Positions 36,813 through 48,836 are shown, numbered from the stretch's first letter. The stretch is 64,000 nucleotides of DNA from Nephrocerus scutellatus (GCA_947095585.1 OX352765.1:22784254-22848253), one strand, 5' to 3'. Made by a program: numbers and translations. Notes: a model not told the origin generated them from the letters alone.

Positions 36813-37050
36813 TAGTCCTCCCTGGATGTTAAAATGGAAGGACCTGCTTTGGCAAAAGCAAGAGCCCTCTCTCTATCCTTGCCCGTGCGTAAAGCATGTT
36901 TAAGTCGCCATCTCTCTAGTGAGTTCAATTTAATGAATCCACCTCGGTGCTGCTGGATCCCATATAATGCCTTCCCAATAAAAAAGCATCCGAATTTCTC
37001 CGAGATGACGTTGCATTCTTCAACGATTGCCAGTTGAAACCGAAGGTCGC
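36810..37050 (-). mobile_element. Family L2 ORF1, C-terminal remnant
   Basis: On the minus strand a frame reads CNVISEKFGCFFIGKALYG, then SLERWRLKHALR and RERALAFAKAGPSILTSRED. It stops at TAA 36814-36812, whose last A is the first base of the ORF2 ATG. An upstream in-frame stop near 37060 marks the decay point. Sequence to about 37230 probably continues ORF1 in other frames. Confidence 0.55.
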
Positions 37051-37289
37051 CAGGTATTCAGAGTCCGCATACTATCGACTAAGCACCCTTTTAGCCATGC
37101 ATCCATCGGCGTATGCTGTTCCACCTTGGATTAGGAATACCTTCTACTCAGGATAGGACTAGCCCGTTGCCTCAAGTTCGTTTACCAGGGCTTGGGACCG
37201 GCATGCTACCCTTGTAGCAAGACGGAATTTAGTGCGTATAGATGTAATGGATAAATGATAAATAAAATAATGTTTAGAATTCATTTATA

Positions 37290-37560
37290 AAGATCATACC
37301 AAGTATTATTCTATTTAGTGGCAAAGTGTGTAAGAAGAGAAGTTTTTAATATGTTTGTGTTTCCAATTCTTCTAAGTTTTATTGGCAGAGAGTTCAACAA
37401 ACGAAACTCATGAACAAAAAATTTATGTTCGGACAGTTGACATTAGTACCTTGGTTGAGACAACATGACAGACCTTCGAATGTGTAAAGGTAGCAGCTTA
37501 TCAAATAGGTATATGTACTGGTCGACCCGTTTTAAATACGTCGCTTAGTAAACACAGTGA
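37290..37560 (-). mobile_element. Family J-like retrotransposon C-terminus, short remnant
   Basis: On the minus strand around 37410-37360 there is HEFRLLNSLPIKLRRIGN, the 'N-LP-x-IR' end signature of Jockey/CR1-like RT proteins. Only the C-terminus is left. The assignment is tentative. Confidence 0.4.
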
Positions 37561-37974
37561 CTTAAATTTTAAAATGTTTTCAAAGTAACATTCACTTATC
37601 TGCTTAGAGAATCTCGAAGCATGGTCACGATATTGTTACAAAAAGTAGTTAGTAAAAGTAGTAAGTAGCGCAGATAGTCGAATACGAATCCCATGAATTA
37701 AATTGCATACTTAAAGGATGTAGGATTAATTAGATTATTTTAATTATAACCGACTATAAGTTTAAATCATTATGTACTAGTCAAAAATGTAGTCAAACCG
37801 GTTTGTCTGGTTTGTTTTTAAAGTTAAGTTTCTCTTACTGTAGTGGTCTGGGCTCATGAAAATTTCGCATCCATTTCTAAGCCCACTTAATCTGACTATT
37901 TCTAACTGATTAAAATTAAGAGATATCAAGAACTCTACGATGTAAAGCTAGCGCCTGGGACTTTCTTTGAGTTT

Positions 37975-38205
37975 ACATAACATTCGGCGCAACAGACCGT
38001 TTCGGTCCAAGGCCTAGCTTCTCGCGACCATGTATATTTTTGCACACAAATGCAAGGGACCATATCCGAACGGCGAATTGACAAGCTTTCCGTACGTGAC
38101 AAGTTATTACTTTTGGACGTTTGTCAGACATTCGCGAGAGGTGGGACCGTAAAAAATGCTTTTGGTGTTTCCTGGGATTCGAACTACGAACCCCATGCTG
38201 GTCTG
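37975..38205 (-). mobile_element. tRNA-derived SINE, copy 3 (A-box side lost)
   Basis: In reverse orientation the B-box part GTTCGAATCCCAGG (about 38180-38167) is followed by the family body (CCCACCTCTCGCGAATGTCT, ACAAACGTCC, GGAAAGCTTGTC). The tail ACGGTCTGTTGCGCCGAATG ends at 37978-37985. Similarity stops at about 38205, before the A box, so the copy is 5'-truncated. Confidence 0.75.
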
Positions 38206-39752
38206 TTCAGGATGCGAAACTCCATTTGCATATCCGGAACGTTTTGAAGGGTCGTCATCAGCAAAAATCCATTCTTATCCGAGGCTGTTTATTGTTTTGT
38301 AACACATGACTGACAACCTGGAACACCGGATCCTTCTACGTCTTTTTAGACGAAAGAAGCCCAGTATGCAATATGTAATCCTGGAAGAAAACGGCCATCT
38401 ATGCCACATGCGTTAACTGTCATGTAGAGACATATGATTGAACAATGTTAGTTGTGGGAAGCTATCGAGATCGACGGTATTGACGTTTATCTCGCGCACT
38501 CCACTGATAATTTATATTATTTTTATTGAATGTATACAATATTTGCTTAATAACTTTTTTGTTAATTTTAAAATTTATTATTCCAAAGCAATTTAAAATT
38601 TATTACTAAGGGTATATAACATACAAGTTTCTCTTATTTGCTATTTCGTTCAAGCTTTAATAATTTAAAGTTTAAAAATTGCATCATTAATGAATAATTA
38701 ACTACCAGAACTTGAACAATAATGCAACGAGGATGTGATTGGGTTTGTGTTTTTCTTGTTTAATTAAACAAAAATGTTTCTTCTTTCCTTCTCTTTACTA
38801 TTCCTTTGACTCACCCTTTAAAATGTCAGTAAACAGATCACCAGCATAAGTACGCAGCTTAATGCGTTCCGTATTAAATAAAATGAAATGAAAATGAAAT
38901 TTTCAAAAAAAATACTGGTTTTTATTGTTAAAAATTGTCATCTAAGCCATAAACATAACCCACAAGCGTTTAAATTAAATTATTTTAAAAAAAATGTTAT
39001 CTTTATAGAATTTAGTTTGTTTAAATTTTGTGCAAAATTACGTAACTGATCGCAACATATCTGTCGGCTTAGGCGCCATTAAATTCCTCAAAATTCGATT
39101 AAATCTTTTAAGCATCTAAGTAGGTATAAAATTGAAAAAATGCAAATGTAAATTGGCGCCAAGCCTTTGACTCATAAATATTCGATCTTCAACTGGATGG
39201 CAAAATTATCCAGGTAGAAGGCAATTCTGTAGCAACAACAGCGAGAAGAATTTAAAGCGTGTCGATTTGGAATTTGTCAAATGCTGTGAAAGGGAAATGT
39301 TATCTTACAAAGTTCAGTCAGTTTGTTTAGTTTCTCTTCAGTTATTCGACGAAGATGATATAGTTGGTCTATTGAATATGAAATTACAGTCATTTATGTA
39401 ATTATAGCAGCACCCTTAAGATTTAAGGATTGTCACGATCTGTGATGAAATGTCAATTGGCTCTCTCCGATCCGTCCGGCCGAGTTTTTTAAATTATCTT
39501 TATTTACTTCGCGTCCGGGTGTGTTTGTTTGTTTCTTTGCGTATTTATTTGTTTGTTGATCGCCAAATTTGACGATCTATGCTGCATTTAACTTTCTAAA
39601 CACTGAATTGATTAAAAATTTGCACACATTTTTCCAGGGTCCCCGGGTCCCAGGTAGAGGGGCTCCTATATGAATATCTTCAAAAGTAGCCCGATTTGTG
39701 TAATGTGCAATGTGTATCTCCGATGACAACACTTTCTATAAATAAAAAAAAA
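38206..39752. other. No gene seen
   Basis: AT-rich DNA. From about 39640 a CCCCGGGTCCC core and TATGAATATCTTC stretch distantly recall family X, just left of the fold-back element. Confidence 0.4.
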
Positions 39753-40192
39753 GTTTAAAAAGCTTAACCCGACTACGGAATAAAATAAACGAAAAAGTAA
39801 GAAAGAAGTTCAAATGCCTTGGTCGTGCGTTGTTAACTTCAAAACGCAAACATTATAATTTAATAGACAAATAAAAACAATGGAGATGCCGTCAATCAAG
39901 GATTAAAAAACAGCCCATGTGTATACAATTTGAAGAAAACGGGTACTTTTTTATAAAATTTGTATGGTTGCCCTCCGACCCCGGGGCCCGATCACTTTCA
40001 AATAATTACAAAAAGTGTTGCCCATCGTAGATACATGTGCCTATAAAATTTTAACAAAATCGGGTAAATTTTTTAAAATTTTTGTATGGGAGCCCCACGA
40101 CCCTGAAGGCTGAGACGCTTCAAATTAAACGCGAAGTCGTTTCTTACTTTTTAGTTTATTTTATTCCGTAGTCAGGTTACAGTTTTTTAAAC
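39753..40192. mobile_element. Fold-back element with ~50-bp inverted ends carrying X repeat units
   Basis: 39766-39804 and 40140-40178 are inverted copies with only two mismatches over 39 nt (core GACTACGGAATAAAATAAAC). With one indel the arms extend to 39753 and 40192 (GTTTAAAAA..). The interior holds family X units: GTATGGTTGCCCTCCGACC, CCCGGGGCCCGATC, GTTGCCCATCGTAGATACA, then a second degraded unit. No transposase is present. Confidence 0.7.
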
Positions 40193-40194
40193 AT

Positions 40195-40735
40195 TTTTTT
40201 AAAAAACTTTTATTTAACTTGACTTGACCTCTGTCTGTATTGTATTGTATTGTTCTATATTTTCGACTACTTTGAGGTCTTATAATCCGCTTATGGCACG
40301 TGTCGCATGTGGTGGGATGAATTTTTTTTAGACTTCTTTGAGATCCTTTTTAACCACCTTTAACACTACCTAAAGAGCTGAAATTTTGTGAGTATCTAAG
40401 TACAAATAGCATTTTTTGTATTCCTCGTATGACACGTGTCGCGTGTGGCGCTAGTGATGTGTTGAGATCGCTCCACTTTCTCGTTTTGATGTATTTTTGA
40501 ACCACTTTTCGGAAGACCTAGAGGGCTTGGGAGCGGCTCAATGTCAAGGGCCAACTTTGATATCCCGCGTTTAACGCTTGTCGCGTCTGGCGCGCGTAAT
40601 TCGTTGAAAAAGAAAAAGAAAACAGATATTTTGGCGATTATTAGCAAATAACTATGACTATGTGGCGTGTTTCGATGTGCTCGTATACATAAAAGTTTGT
40701 ACCCGAAAAACGGAGTTTTTTTATATTTACTTGTT
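40195..40735 (+). repeat. Family M element, copy 3
   Basis: It starts with AAAAACTTTTATTTAACTTG and ends with CATAAAAGTTTGTACCCG..TATATTTACTTGTT, both ends as in copy 1. Inside, units begin at about 40270, 40338 and 40490 with GAGGTC/GAGATCC..TTTTTAACCACC, AAATTTTGTGAGTATCTAAG and GACACGTGTCGCGTGTGGCG. A (TATTG)n microsatellite sits near the left end. It directly abuts the fold-back element at 39753-40192. Confidence 0.75.
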
Positions 40736-42942
40736 TTATTTTAAACTTTTCCGTGATAACAAGAAATCTATGTATTTATTTATACCTTATTCACCTCAAA
40801 GACCGCGAAAACTATAGAATCGACAAAAATATCTGTTACCCTACCCTTCTACCCCCTGGATGTTTTTTCTGGATGCTGGATTCTTTTGGACTCATAGGAT
40901 GAATGAATGACTAATTCTAGATATGTTTTTTAGTAAAATTGTGAATTAAATAAGAACGCCTAAAAATATGCTAATAGAATTCGATAGGGACATGTATCTG
41001 TTGTTAAGGTAGTTTTATAAATTTGTAGTAATAGGGAACAAAAACGAATTTTTGCTGTACTACAATCAAAATGATACATCAAGTTCGTGGTGCGTTGTAC
41101 GACGATTTTTAAAGTACTTATTTGTACTTGTTTACATCATTTTTCCTGTCTTTGAAAAATAATAAACTTATGTAAATTTTGACATAATTTGAGTAAACAT
41201 AATGGAATACAGCAAAGAACGCTGCCAATAACTAGTCCATAGGTATTTGTGTGTAGATAATAAATAAATCGCAAATTTTTAGTTTCAACGGAAACTACAT
41301 CTAATAAAAAAGATGTGTGGACACAACACGAATTTTTTTTACGGACGAGCCCGAAATCTTCAGTAAATGTTTATTAAATTTTTTTTTTAGTTTTATTTGT
41401 AAATTTTGAAATATTTTTTTTTTTTTAATTTCTTTTGCACCTAATAGATTTCTCATAAGTGCTATACTTTTTGAGATATTTGTAAAAACTCAAAAAACTG
41501 TCCATGTAATAAACTGGGACCTTCAAATTTAAGTAAAAAGCTTAAATATAATTTTTCATCTCTATCAATTCAACCGTCTGGACTCTCCTTTTACTATGTA
41601 GTAGATTTGTCGATTTGGACCGATTCTTGAAGTACTAAGTGTCATTAAGCTGTCAAAGGAAAGAATTTACAAAGCGTGTTTTTAGATTACAGTGCGGACA
41701 GCATTGATATCTTGTGCAGACTTTTACTACGGACGACTTAATTGGGATTCTTATCGCAGCAACCCTATTCGAACATGAAAATGAGAAAGAGTGTCGGAGA
41801 CAAATCAGATTCTTGAAGTACTAAGTGGCATTAAGTTGTCGAATGAATGAATTGACAAAACGTGTTTTTAGATTACAGTGCGGACAGCATTGATATCTTG
41901 TGCGGACTTTTATTATGGACGACTTCGAACATGTATGTTCCTTAAAAAAATTCATACCGGCTTTGAGCTTCAATAAAAAGATTTCACATTTAATTTTATA
42001 GTTATATAAATTGGTTGCATTTGAAAAAATAAAAAAAGGTTATATTTATAAGAATATTTAAATATAAATGTTTTTTTTAAATGATAATTACCAAAGTATA
42101 AAAATGTACTGCAATGAAGTTGGCTGCAAAGCGCAAGTATTGCGTTCAACACACAACTGAAACAAGACATTCGTCAACCTCAAAATCGAATAACCTATGT
42201 ATGCATAGTCTCCGCTCGCGAAATAAATATACACAATATTTACAAACAACGTTTGTTTTCGTAGGATTTTACTAAATTGTATAACAAAATAAAATAGGGA
42301 AATAAATTAAAAAAAAATCAAATTGTATTCTTTGCTCAGTGATATCTACTTCCTTAGTTTTAATTTCTTATATTTATATTCCTGTCAATATATGAACTTA
42401 AGCTCCACTTTGCTGAAATAAAATTAGATATCATCAAACAAAGCAACTTTTGACAAGCCTAAATTGAATCTCGTATGCCACATGCGGGACTAGATACTTT
42501 ATGTCTACTATAAAGACACAAACGCCTCATGTCTGACGCCGTGTAACTTACAACGATAAACCATGGATTGAATTTTCTTTAAAAAAAATAATATACACTA
42601 ATATATTTTATACTAGGATAGCAACGATGTGAATAAAAATAAATTTTGAAATGATTTCCTGAAATTAAAAACCTCCTTTCCACATCAATACATTTCACAG
42701 TGCTGCCAAACCAATTACAATCATCAGCATTCAAAGCGAACAAACCACAATTCCAGACGTCAAACTACACCTCAAGCCCTACGCTACTTGACATTAGAAT
42801 TGGTAATTGGCATTTCAGTCAACCCTCAAGCTCAACAGCATCACAATAAAATAACTTCAATTCGATTGTCATTTTACAAGCGCGGAGCATCACAATCATC
42901 GTCGCAAAGGAATTTTGTTTACTTCAGACTGCATTTTAAAGG
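40736..42942. other. Intergenic DNA upstream of the claudin-like gene
   Basis: AT-rich, no gene. It holds the 186-bp duplication at 41619-41945. The last ~250 bp before 42943 are less AT-rich and may contain the promoter and leader. TTACTTCAG at 42919-42927 could be the acceptor of a leader intron. Confidence 0.4.
41619..41945 (+). repeat. Imperfect tandem duplication, period 186 bp
   Basis: GATTCTTGAAGTACTAAGTG starts at 41622 and 41808. The two units share GTGTTTTTAGATTACAGTGC, GACAGCATTGATATCTTGTG and TATGGACGACTT-like segments. The first unit has ~30 bp extra before TTCGAACATG. At the junction (41776-41806) a scrap ATGAAAATGAGAAAGAGTG matches the family J retrotransposons (46.98 kb and 61.21 kb). 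Confidence 0.75.
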
Positions 42943-43680
42943 ATGCAAAAGAGTCGTATAGTTCGAGAGCTTGAAGATTTTCAGGACGAGCCACATAAAC
43001 CGTCGGTAAATATGAAACGCAGAACTTTAGCAGGTAGCTGTGGCGTTGGTTTTTTTGTGATCGCGTTTATTGCAGTGGTTGTGGCTTATGCCACACCCAG
43101 CTGGCTGGTGAGTGATTATCGTATTACTGGAGCCAAACTTGATCGGCTAGGACTTTGGGTGCATTGTTTTCGGTCGCTGCCTGATGTTAACGATGACAGC
43201 CAGAGACGTTTTTTTGTTGGCTGCCGTTGGGTGTATGAACCTTTTACAACGGGTTACGATGAAATTCGCGGTTTCCTGCTCCCCGCCTTTATGATAACAA
43301 CACAATTCTTCTACACACTGTGCCTAATTGGAGTACTAGCCTCGATGGTTATGGTGTTGATTTTCTTTTTGTGTGCTGGCCCCGACCAGAAGTATTTCAT
43401 ATTGCTAATCAAACTGATTGGATTTGTCCTACTGGGTGCTGGCATCAGCGGTTCAATAGGTGTCATTGTGTTTGCTTGTTTTGGCAATCGCGATGGCTGG
43501 ATGCCGGAACATGCAAATAATTGGTTTGGATGGTCGTTCGTACTCGGTGTTATTGGAGTAATAATGACACTTGTTGCTTCATCACTCTTCCTAACAGAAG
43601 CTAATGTCCAAGCGAAGAAGCGAAAGCAATTCAAGGAGTCGCAAACACGTTTCGAACTTGTCCGTGGAGGAAGTGCCTAA
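42943..43680 (+). CDS. Claudin-like four-transmembrane junction protein
   Basis: The product is a 245-residue protein in a single uninterrupted exon. It has four membrane segments at about 33-51, 116-145, 150-178 and 197-217. The first outer loop carries the claudin signature W54, G70-L71-W72, C75 and C94 (W-GLW-C-C). The family forms paracellular barriers; fly members (sinuous, megatrachea/pickel, kune-kune) act in septate junctions and in tracheal tube size control. The N-terminal cytoplasmic tail of ~30 residues is longer than in vertebrate claudins. The short basic C-tail ends GGSA, without an obvious PDZ-binding motif. The start is fixed by an in-frame TAA at 42937-42939. Length and layout suggest sinuous as the closest fly relative, but this is from memory and the paralogue is not settled. 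Full-length and apparently functional. Confidence 0.9.
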   Translation: MQKSRIVRELEDFQDEPHKPSVNMKRRTLAGSCGVGFFVIAFIAVVVAYATPSWLVSDYRITGAKLDRLGLWVHCFRSLPDVNDDSQRRFFVGCRWVYEPFTTGYDEIRGFLLPAFMITTQFFYTLCLIGVLASMVMVLIFFLCAGPDQKYFILLIKLIGFVLLGAGISGSIGVIVFACFGNRDGWMPEHANNWFGWSFVLGVIGVIMTLVASSLFLTEANVQAKKRKQFKESQTRFELVRGGSA

Positions 43681-45629
43681 AGAATTTGTAGAGTTCTGGA
43701 TTCTGACAATAATTATTCATTTATTTTATCTTCGTATTAAATTTTTCATTTCTCTTTTCAAATTTTATTATGCACAAAATTTTAGTATGTTATATAATTA
43801 AGTTTATTTAAATATCTATCGGTAGATGTAAGTTTATGCAATTACTTGATAATACATATTTCTATTCGTCTGTCCATGAAAAATGTTTCAACCTCTGTTC
43901 GCCCAGTGTCTTAATCAATTTATGAGTAAAACCTCTCAACTAAAAATAGACTTTCCGTTGGTACTTATGGATTTTGTAAAAATGCACACCGAACAATAAC
44001 TTAAACCATAAAAGACTGACTGCATTAAAAGAAATAACTAAAATAAAAGAACTCATACAACATACAACGAAATTATCTTTGCTTAACTTCAGTAGTCTCC
44101 TTCTCGATAGCAATATCGTGTTCGTTTGCACAACGCCTATGGCAATAAGTACTCACTTGTGGTGATTCACAGAATTAGAGGAAAGTAATTTAAATTTATA
44201 ACTGCGTCTTGTTCTTTCAGTCATTTCTAAATTGCCAGATAATTGCTAATTAACAACACATCAACACTTCACTATTCTAATCTAGATTCTACTGCACGCA
44301 TGGGTTGGCTTTAGCAATAAACTTTAATTTGTTTTTAAATATAACCAAATGTGCCTTCAAAATTGCATACAAGAACAAACACCAAACTTGCAGTGGTATG
44401 CAAAATAATTCAGAAATCAATTGCATAAACTTTCAACTAACGCCATTACCTTAAGTTCATACATCATATTTTATTTTTATATAAAGAATACAGTTTATAT
44501 AAATCGAATAAGAAACAATGTAATTGTACAAAATCAAATAGTTTCAATTTACAAATTATTGTTGATAATAACGATGCCACAATCTCTTTATTTTTTTATG
44601 TGTAAAATAAATTAACATTCCATTATATTGACTATAAATGCATTTTAAAGTAATGCATCTAATTAAAGAATTTCGCCTTTTATATACACATTTTAAGATA
44701 TTCTTAAGAAACCTATGTAAAAAAGTTGTTTTTCCGTCCAATACACACTTTTTTAAAAACAACTCTTATGAAAGAAACAAAGTGCAAAATAATCTCAATT
44801 TATTGCGTCCATAATTAATAAGATTTTTTGTCATTATTAACATTAATTAAAAATTACATCATAGTACTATATTGTATGTATTCAGGAAAATTTTAAAATT
44901 TAAATAAAACTTTTACAACATTTGAATTGCAATTTTCTCTCTTCTAAAGATTTTATTTAATTATAAATCAGAACTTTGTCGTCAATTCAACTTTAGATAT
45001 TTGGTAAAACAATACTCCATTCTATTCATTTGCTGTACTATTAAAATTTGAAACAATAGATTGGTTTTTTGTCTAATTGGTATATAACATCTGCATATAA
45101 TAAACTGCATGTAAGCCGCAGTAACATAGATTTTATGTATGTCGCTTAAAATATGGCTCAATCTCAAACGCATATACAACACGCTACTCATACTCTGAGG
45201 GCATTTCAATGCTAGATTGAGCAACCACAAAAATTTTTCATACGAATCTATTGTTTTGCTAACTTCAATAGGTTCACGTGGGAAAGTATTTTGTTTTGTT
45301 TCAATTACGAAGTATTCCTAATCTGATGAGTTATTATATGGCATTGTAGTTCAGAACAACTACAATTTCTATTGCTTTGCGACGTAAGTTTCTTATATTT
45401 GAATAACTAAACTTGTGTAGACCACCTGTAGTTGTTTGAGATAAGTGAAGAATGCGATCAGATTCGAATAGGATCATAATGGTTGTAGTCTTTTTTAATC
45501 GCTCTGTAAAACAATTTAATATTAGGTGCAGTAGAGTAGTGCACTCCAAATTATGTATACTGGACAGACGTGATTTTTGCTAAAAATATTTAAAAATTAA
45601 ACCTTGAATGTAATTCCTGAAAACTATGG
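43681..45629. other. 3' flank of the claudin-like gene; no further gene seen
   Basis: AT-rich throughout. The 3' untranslated region of the claudin-like gene must lie in its first part. No clean AATAAA within 150 nt of the stop was seen. Short frames on both strands are not recognisable. Confidence 0.4.
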
Positions 45630-46035
45630 TTTTACTTTCTTTTACTAGTAGTAAAAGTAAGTATAGTAATCATGAAAATTTTCGAACTCGCAGATTTACC
45701 CTTACCGTATCTCCTGAGTCAGAAAAAGCAAAAAAAAAATCTGTCTGTCTGTCTGTGTGTCTGTGGCTGTGTGTCCACTCTACAGCCCAGACGGCATAAT
45801 TGATTGAGATGAAAATTCATATTTCAGCTTTTTACATAAATTGGGAGGGCCCAGTTGATTTTGGCGGAAATCGGCCAAACGGAAGTGGTAGTCGTAGTAG
45901 TAAACTGCTATGAGAAAATGCAAAAAAAATTTAAAAAAAAATATATATATTATACATTTACTAAAGATTCCCGGCTCGTCAGTAAAAGAAAGTCGTATGG
46001 TGGCCACATCATCATATTTTTATATAATGTGCACA
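45630..46035. repeat. Unclassified dispersed repeat with (TCTG)n
   Basis: A palindromic CTTTTACTAGTAGTAAAAG patch, then CCTGAGTCAGAAAAAGC, a (TCTG)n run at about 45740-45760, and GGGAGGGCCCAGTTGATTTT with GGCGGAAATCGGCC. This order resembles common insect retrotransposon tails. I have no second copy in the window. Confidence 0.35.
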
Positions 46036-46039
46036 TGCT

Positions 46040-47205
46040 CAAGGGGTTTGCACCCTTATAATGCTGAGCACAGCGTGGGCGTTCGTAAATTAAAGGGAGG
46101 AAAAGATGAGATGTGTATGTACATGTGTCTTGTATGATTGTAGATCACACAAATGCGGAAACACCGAGTCAGGCAATTCATTCCACATAATTATTATGCG
46201 GCTAAAGAAGGAATCTCTGAATTGGTAAGTACGTTTGACGATAGGTCTAATGGTGGAACCGTGAGCTCGAGTTGAGGCACGGGTATTTCGGTTGGGTTGG
46301 AGGATGGGCGATATGCATCTGGATATTTCTTTTGAGCACCGCTTATGAAAAAAGCGATAAAATAGTGACAAGCAGGAAACATTCCTACGTTGTTCAAGCG
46401 ATTCGATTGATTTCGGAATATTTGCCTCCCCAATAAGTTTTATCGCGCTGTTCTGAATTCTGTCGAGAAGATTCAATGTGGTCTTGGTAGCACCTGCCCA
46501 AACAATACAGTTGTATTCAAGTTTAGGACGAATATATGCACGTAAATAGTAGCCAGGTCTGAAAGAGTGAAGTACATCTTGCAACGTTTTAGAAAACCTA
46601 AACATTTCGCAGCATTCTTAGCGATGGCGAATATGTGGTCTTTCCAAAGAAGCTTGGTGTTGACGCACATACCGAGTATTGCGAGTTTTTCAGTTTCTTT
46701 AATGCAGGATCCATTCATGGATAAAGGTTGGGGGTTTAAATTACGCTTAGAGGACAGACGACATCATTGGGTTTTGGAAGCGTTAAATTCTACTCTATTT
46801 TGTAGTCCCCACATTGTTATGGTGTAAGGTGTAAGGTCAGAATTGAATGTACTTAACATACGTCGTTGTTCAAGTTCCACTTTTGATAAAGAGGGGCGCG
46901 GTGAAAGCGCGAACTCGTATGAAAAGCTAAAAATGCTGTCGTCAAAGAATGAATTGGATTAGAAGTAGCGGATAAGAGATCATTAATGAAAATGAGAAAG
47001 AGTGTCGGAGAAAAATCAGAGCCCTGGGGAACACCGGCGTTTATGCGGTGATCACTGGATCAATACAACCTGAATTGAACGGTCAGAAAGGTAATTACTA
47101 GTCCAAACAAGCAGGGTCATCAATTCCATAGGCATTCATTTTCGACAAAAGAGCTTGATGCCAGACTCTGTTGAATGCCTTGGAAATATCGAGTGCAACA
47201 ACTTT
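46040..47205 (-). mobile_element. Family J (Jockey/CR1-like) retrotransposon, RT to C-terminus
   Basis: On the minus strand VVALDISKAFNRVWHQALLS (RT motif with the first catalytic D, about 47200-47140) begins the fragment. Then come stop-broken fingers/palm remnants, NRVEFNASKTQ, KLAILGMCVNTKLLWKDHI, AKNAAKCLGFLKRCK, YIRPKLEYNCIVWAGATKTT, RRNVSCLSLFYRFF and RIIIMWNELPDSVFP. The 171-codon frame 46090-46605 holds the C-terminal part. The 3' tail near 46040-46090 (CACCCTTATAATGCTGAG) recurs at 60.01 kb. The 5' side is cut by a SINE. Confidence 0.8.
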
Positions 47206-47765
47206 AGTAATAATATTCGGCGCGACAGACCGTTGCGGTCCAAGTTTTAGGTTCTCGCGTCCATTTGTGTTGTGCATGCATATTCTTTCGTACCCCGCTG
47301 GTTCATCGCATAGCAATTCATCGTTGCATCATTTATAGCGGCAGCAATTCATCGCAACATTTTTAAAAATATGTAAATACCGTTTATCACAAATTGAATT
47401 TACCACTACCCGAACCGCACCGGACACACTGTAAAATACAGTGCACTCAATTAATTTATATTTAGATAAGAGTTTTTCCTTTTAAAAGGCATTTTTGAAA
47501 ATTATGGACACAGTAATATGATTCGCGACGAAAAATACTTTTCTTGTACAATGAATTACCACTGCGACGAATTGCTTTGCGATGAAGACTGCCACGATGA
47601 ATTGTCCCTGCGATGAAATACTATGCGATGAATTGCTTGCGATGAATTTCTATGCGATAAACCAGTCTAGAATCATATTTTTCACACAAATGGAAGGGAC
47701 TTTCAATTTAATGCCGTATCTTAACGGCGAATTGAGAAGCTTTCCGTATTACTCTCGGAATATTA
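47206..47765 (-). mobile_element. tRNA-derived SINE, copy 4, split by another element
   Basis: In reverse orientation the tail CGGTCTGTCGCGCCGAAT lies at 47218-47235. The matching body (GGAAAGCTTCTC, CGCCGTTAAG, TTCCATTTGTGTG) resumes at about 47680-47765. The gap is filled by the inverted-end element at 47298-47665. The tRNA-like head is missing. The tail end sits directly against the family J fragment, so the SINE truncates or inserted into J. Confidence 0.65.
47298..47665. mobile_element. Non-autonomous element with inverted ends and iterated GCGATGAATT motif
   Basis: The left end CTGGTTCATCGCATAGCAAT and the inverted right end CTGGTTTATCGCATAGAAAT match for ~26 nt with two mismatches. 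Subterminal copies of GCGATGAATTGC (or its complement) occur three times at the left and about seven times at the right. The middle is AT-rich and non-coding. Iterated subterminal motifs are typical binding sites of a transposase. No clear target duplication is seen (flanks TACCCCG and TCTAGAA). The superfamily is unknown. Confidence 0.6.
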
Positions 47766-48836
47766 TGCTTATGCTCTCGAAGGATACTGTGTTTTTATTC
47801 TTAGCCAATGTTATTTTTAATATAAAAAAGGCAATACCTACACCTCAGCGTTGTAACGAAACAGGTGTTCGACTGGAGCCCATAAGGGCCATAAGGCAGT
47901 GTTTCCTATTTAAATATTCATGTGGATTTGTTTTGATATAGGCCCTACTTCGTAAAAATTAAAATATTAATATTTTCTTTATTATTATTACATAATATGT
48001 TGTAAAAATACTATAACTACTTTTGTTATCCAATTAACTTTATTGTTTTTTTATTTTTTGTGAAAAAAATAACTTTTATATTTCCTCTTTTGCAAAGGAA
48101 ATCGTCTTTAGTGCGGTCATTTCACTTTTGTTTTGCACGATCTTTAAAAGGAAAATTTATATTCCGTAAAATCATAAATAAAACTTTCAATAAATGGGTA
48201 ACAAATAAACAATATTAATAACAATACTTTTATTTTTGCATTGTATTTTTTGGTTAAATCAAATTATGTTTTGGAGGTCTATATAACAGTTTAACCGTGG
48301 CCGAAAGGGCAGTTCAACCATGTGGAGGAGAACCGTCAAGGAGCACAATCTAAAGGGGCCAAATAGCGCGTTACCTGAAACCTCTGGCTAATTTGCTGGT
48401 GGTTTTTGTATGTCCTATTTTCCCACGTATAGCTAGGGAAAGAAAGAATCAAGCTGGATCTTCTACTCTCAAGGTCGCTTCCAAATTAATATGCACAAAA
48501 TACATAAAAACCATCTTCCGATTTTTTGTAAGTCAAAATAATTTGAAGTTTTTTTCCAAAAGAGCTCGACATACTAAAAATTTGGCATCACTTTTTTTTA
48601 ACTAAGTTGAAGTGACAGCAAAACAAGTTTCAGTGTGACGATTTATGCAAACCAATAACCAAATGACTTTTATTTGCGCATCTTCATAGTTCATATTCAT
48701 ACTTCATAGTTTCATAGTCAAGAAGTCGATTTATTACAGATTGCAATTGGCAAAATCAAAGCAGCGAAAATAAATCTTGGGACAAAAATATATACGAATA
48801 CAAACAACAAAAAGAGACTTTTTTCCGATTAGAACA
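47766..48836. other. Intergenic; 5' flank of Vta1
   Basis: AT-rich to about 48290, followed by a more balanced patch at 48290-48420 without recognised features. The Vta1 promoter and leader should lie in 48600-48836. A repeated TTCATA word (48684-48716) is visible but no core promoter element is certain. Confidence 0.35.
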
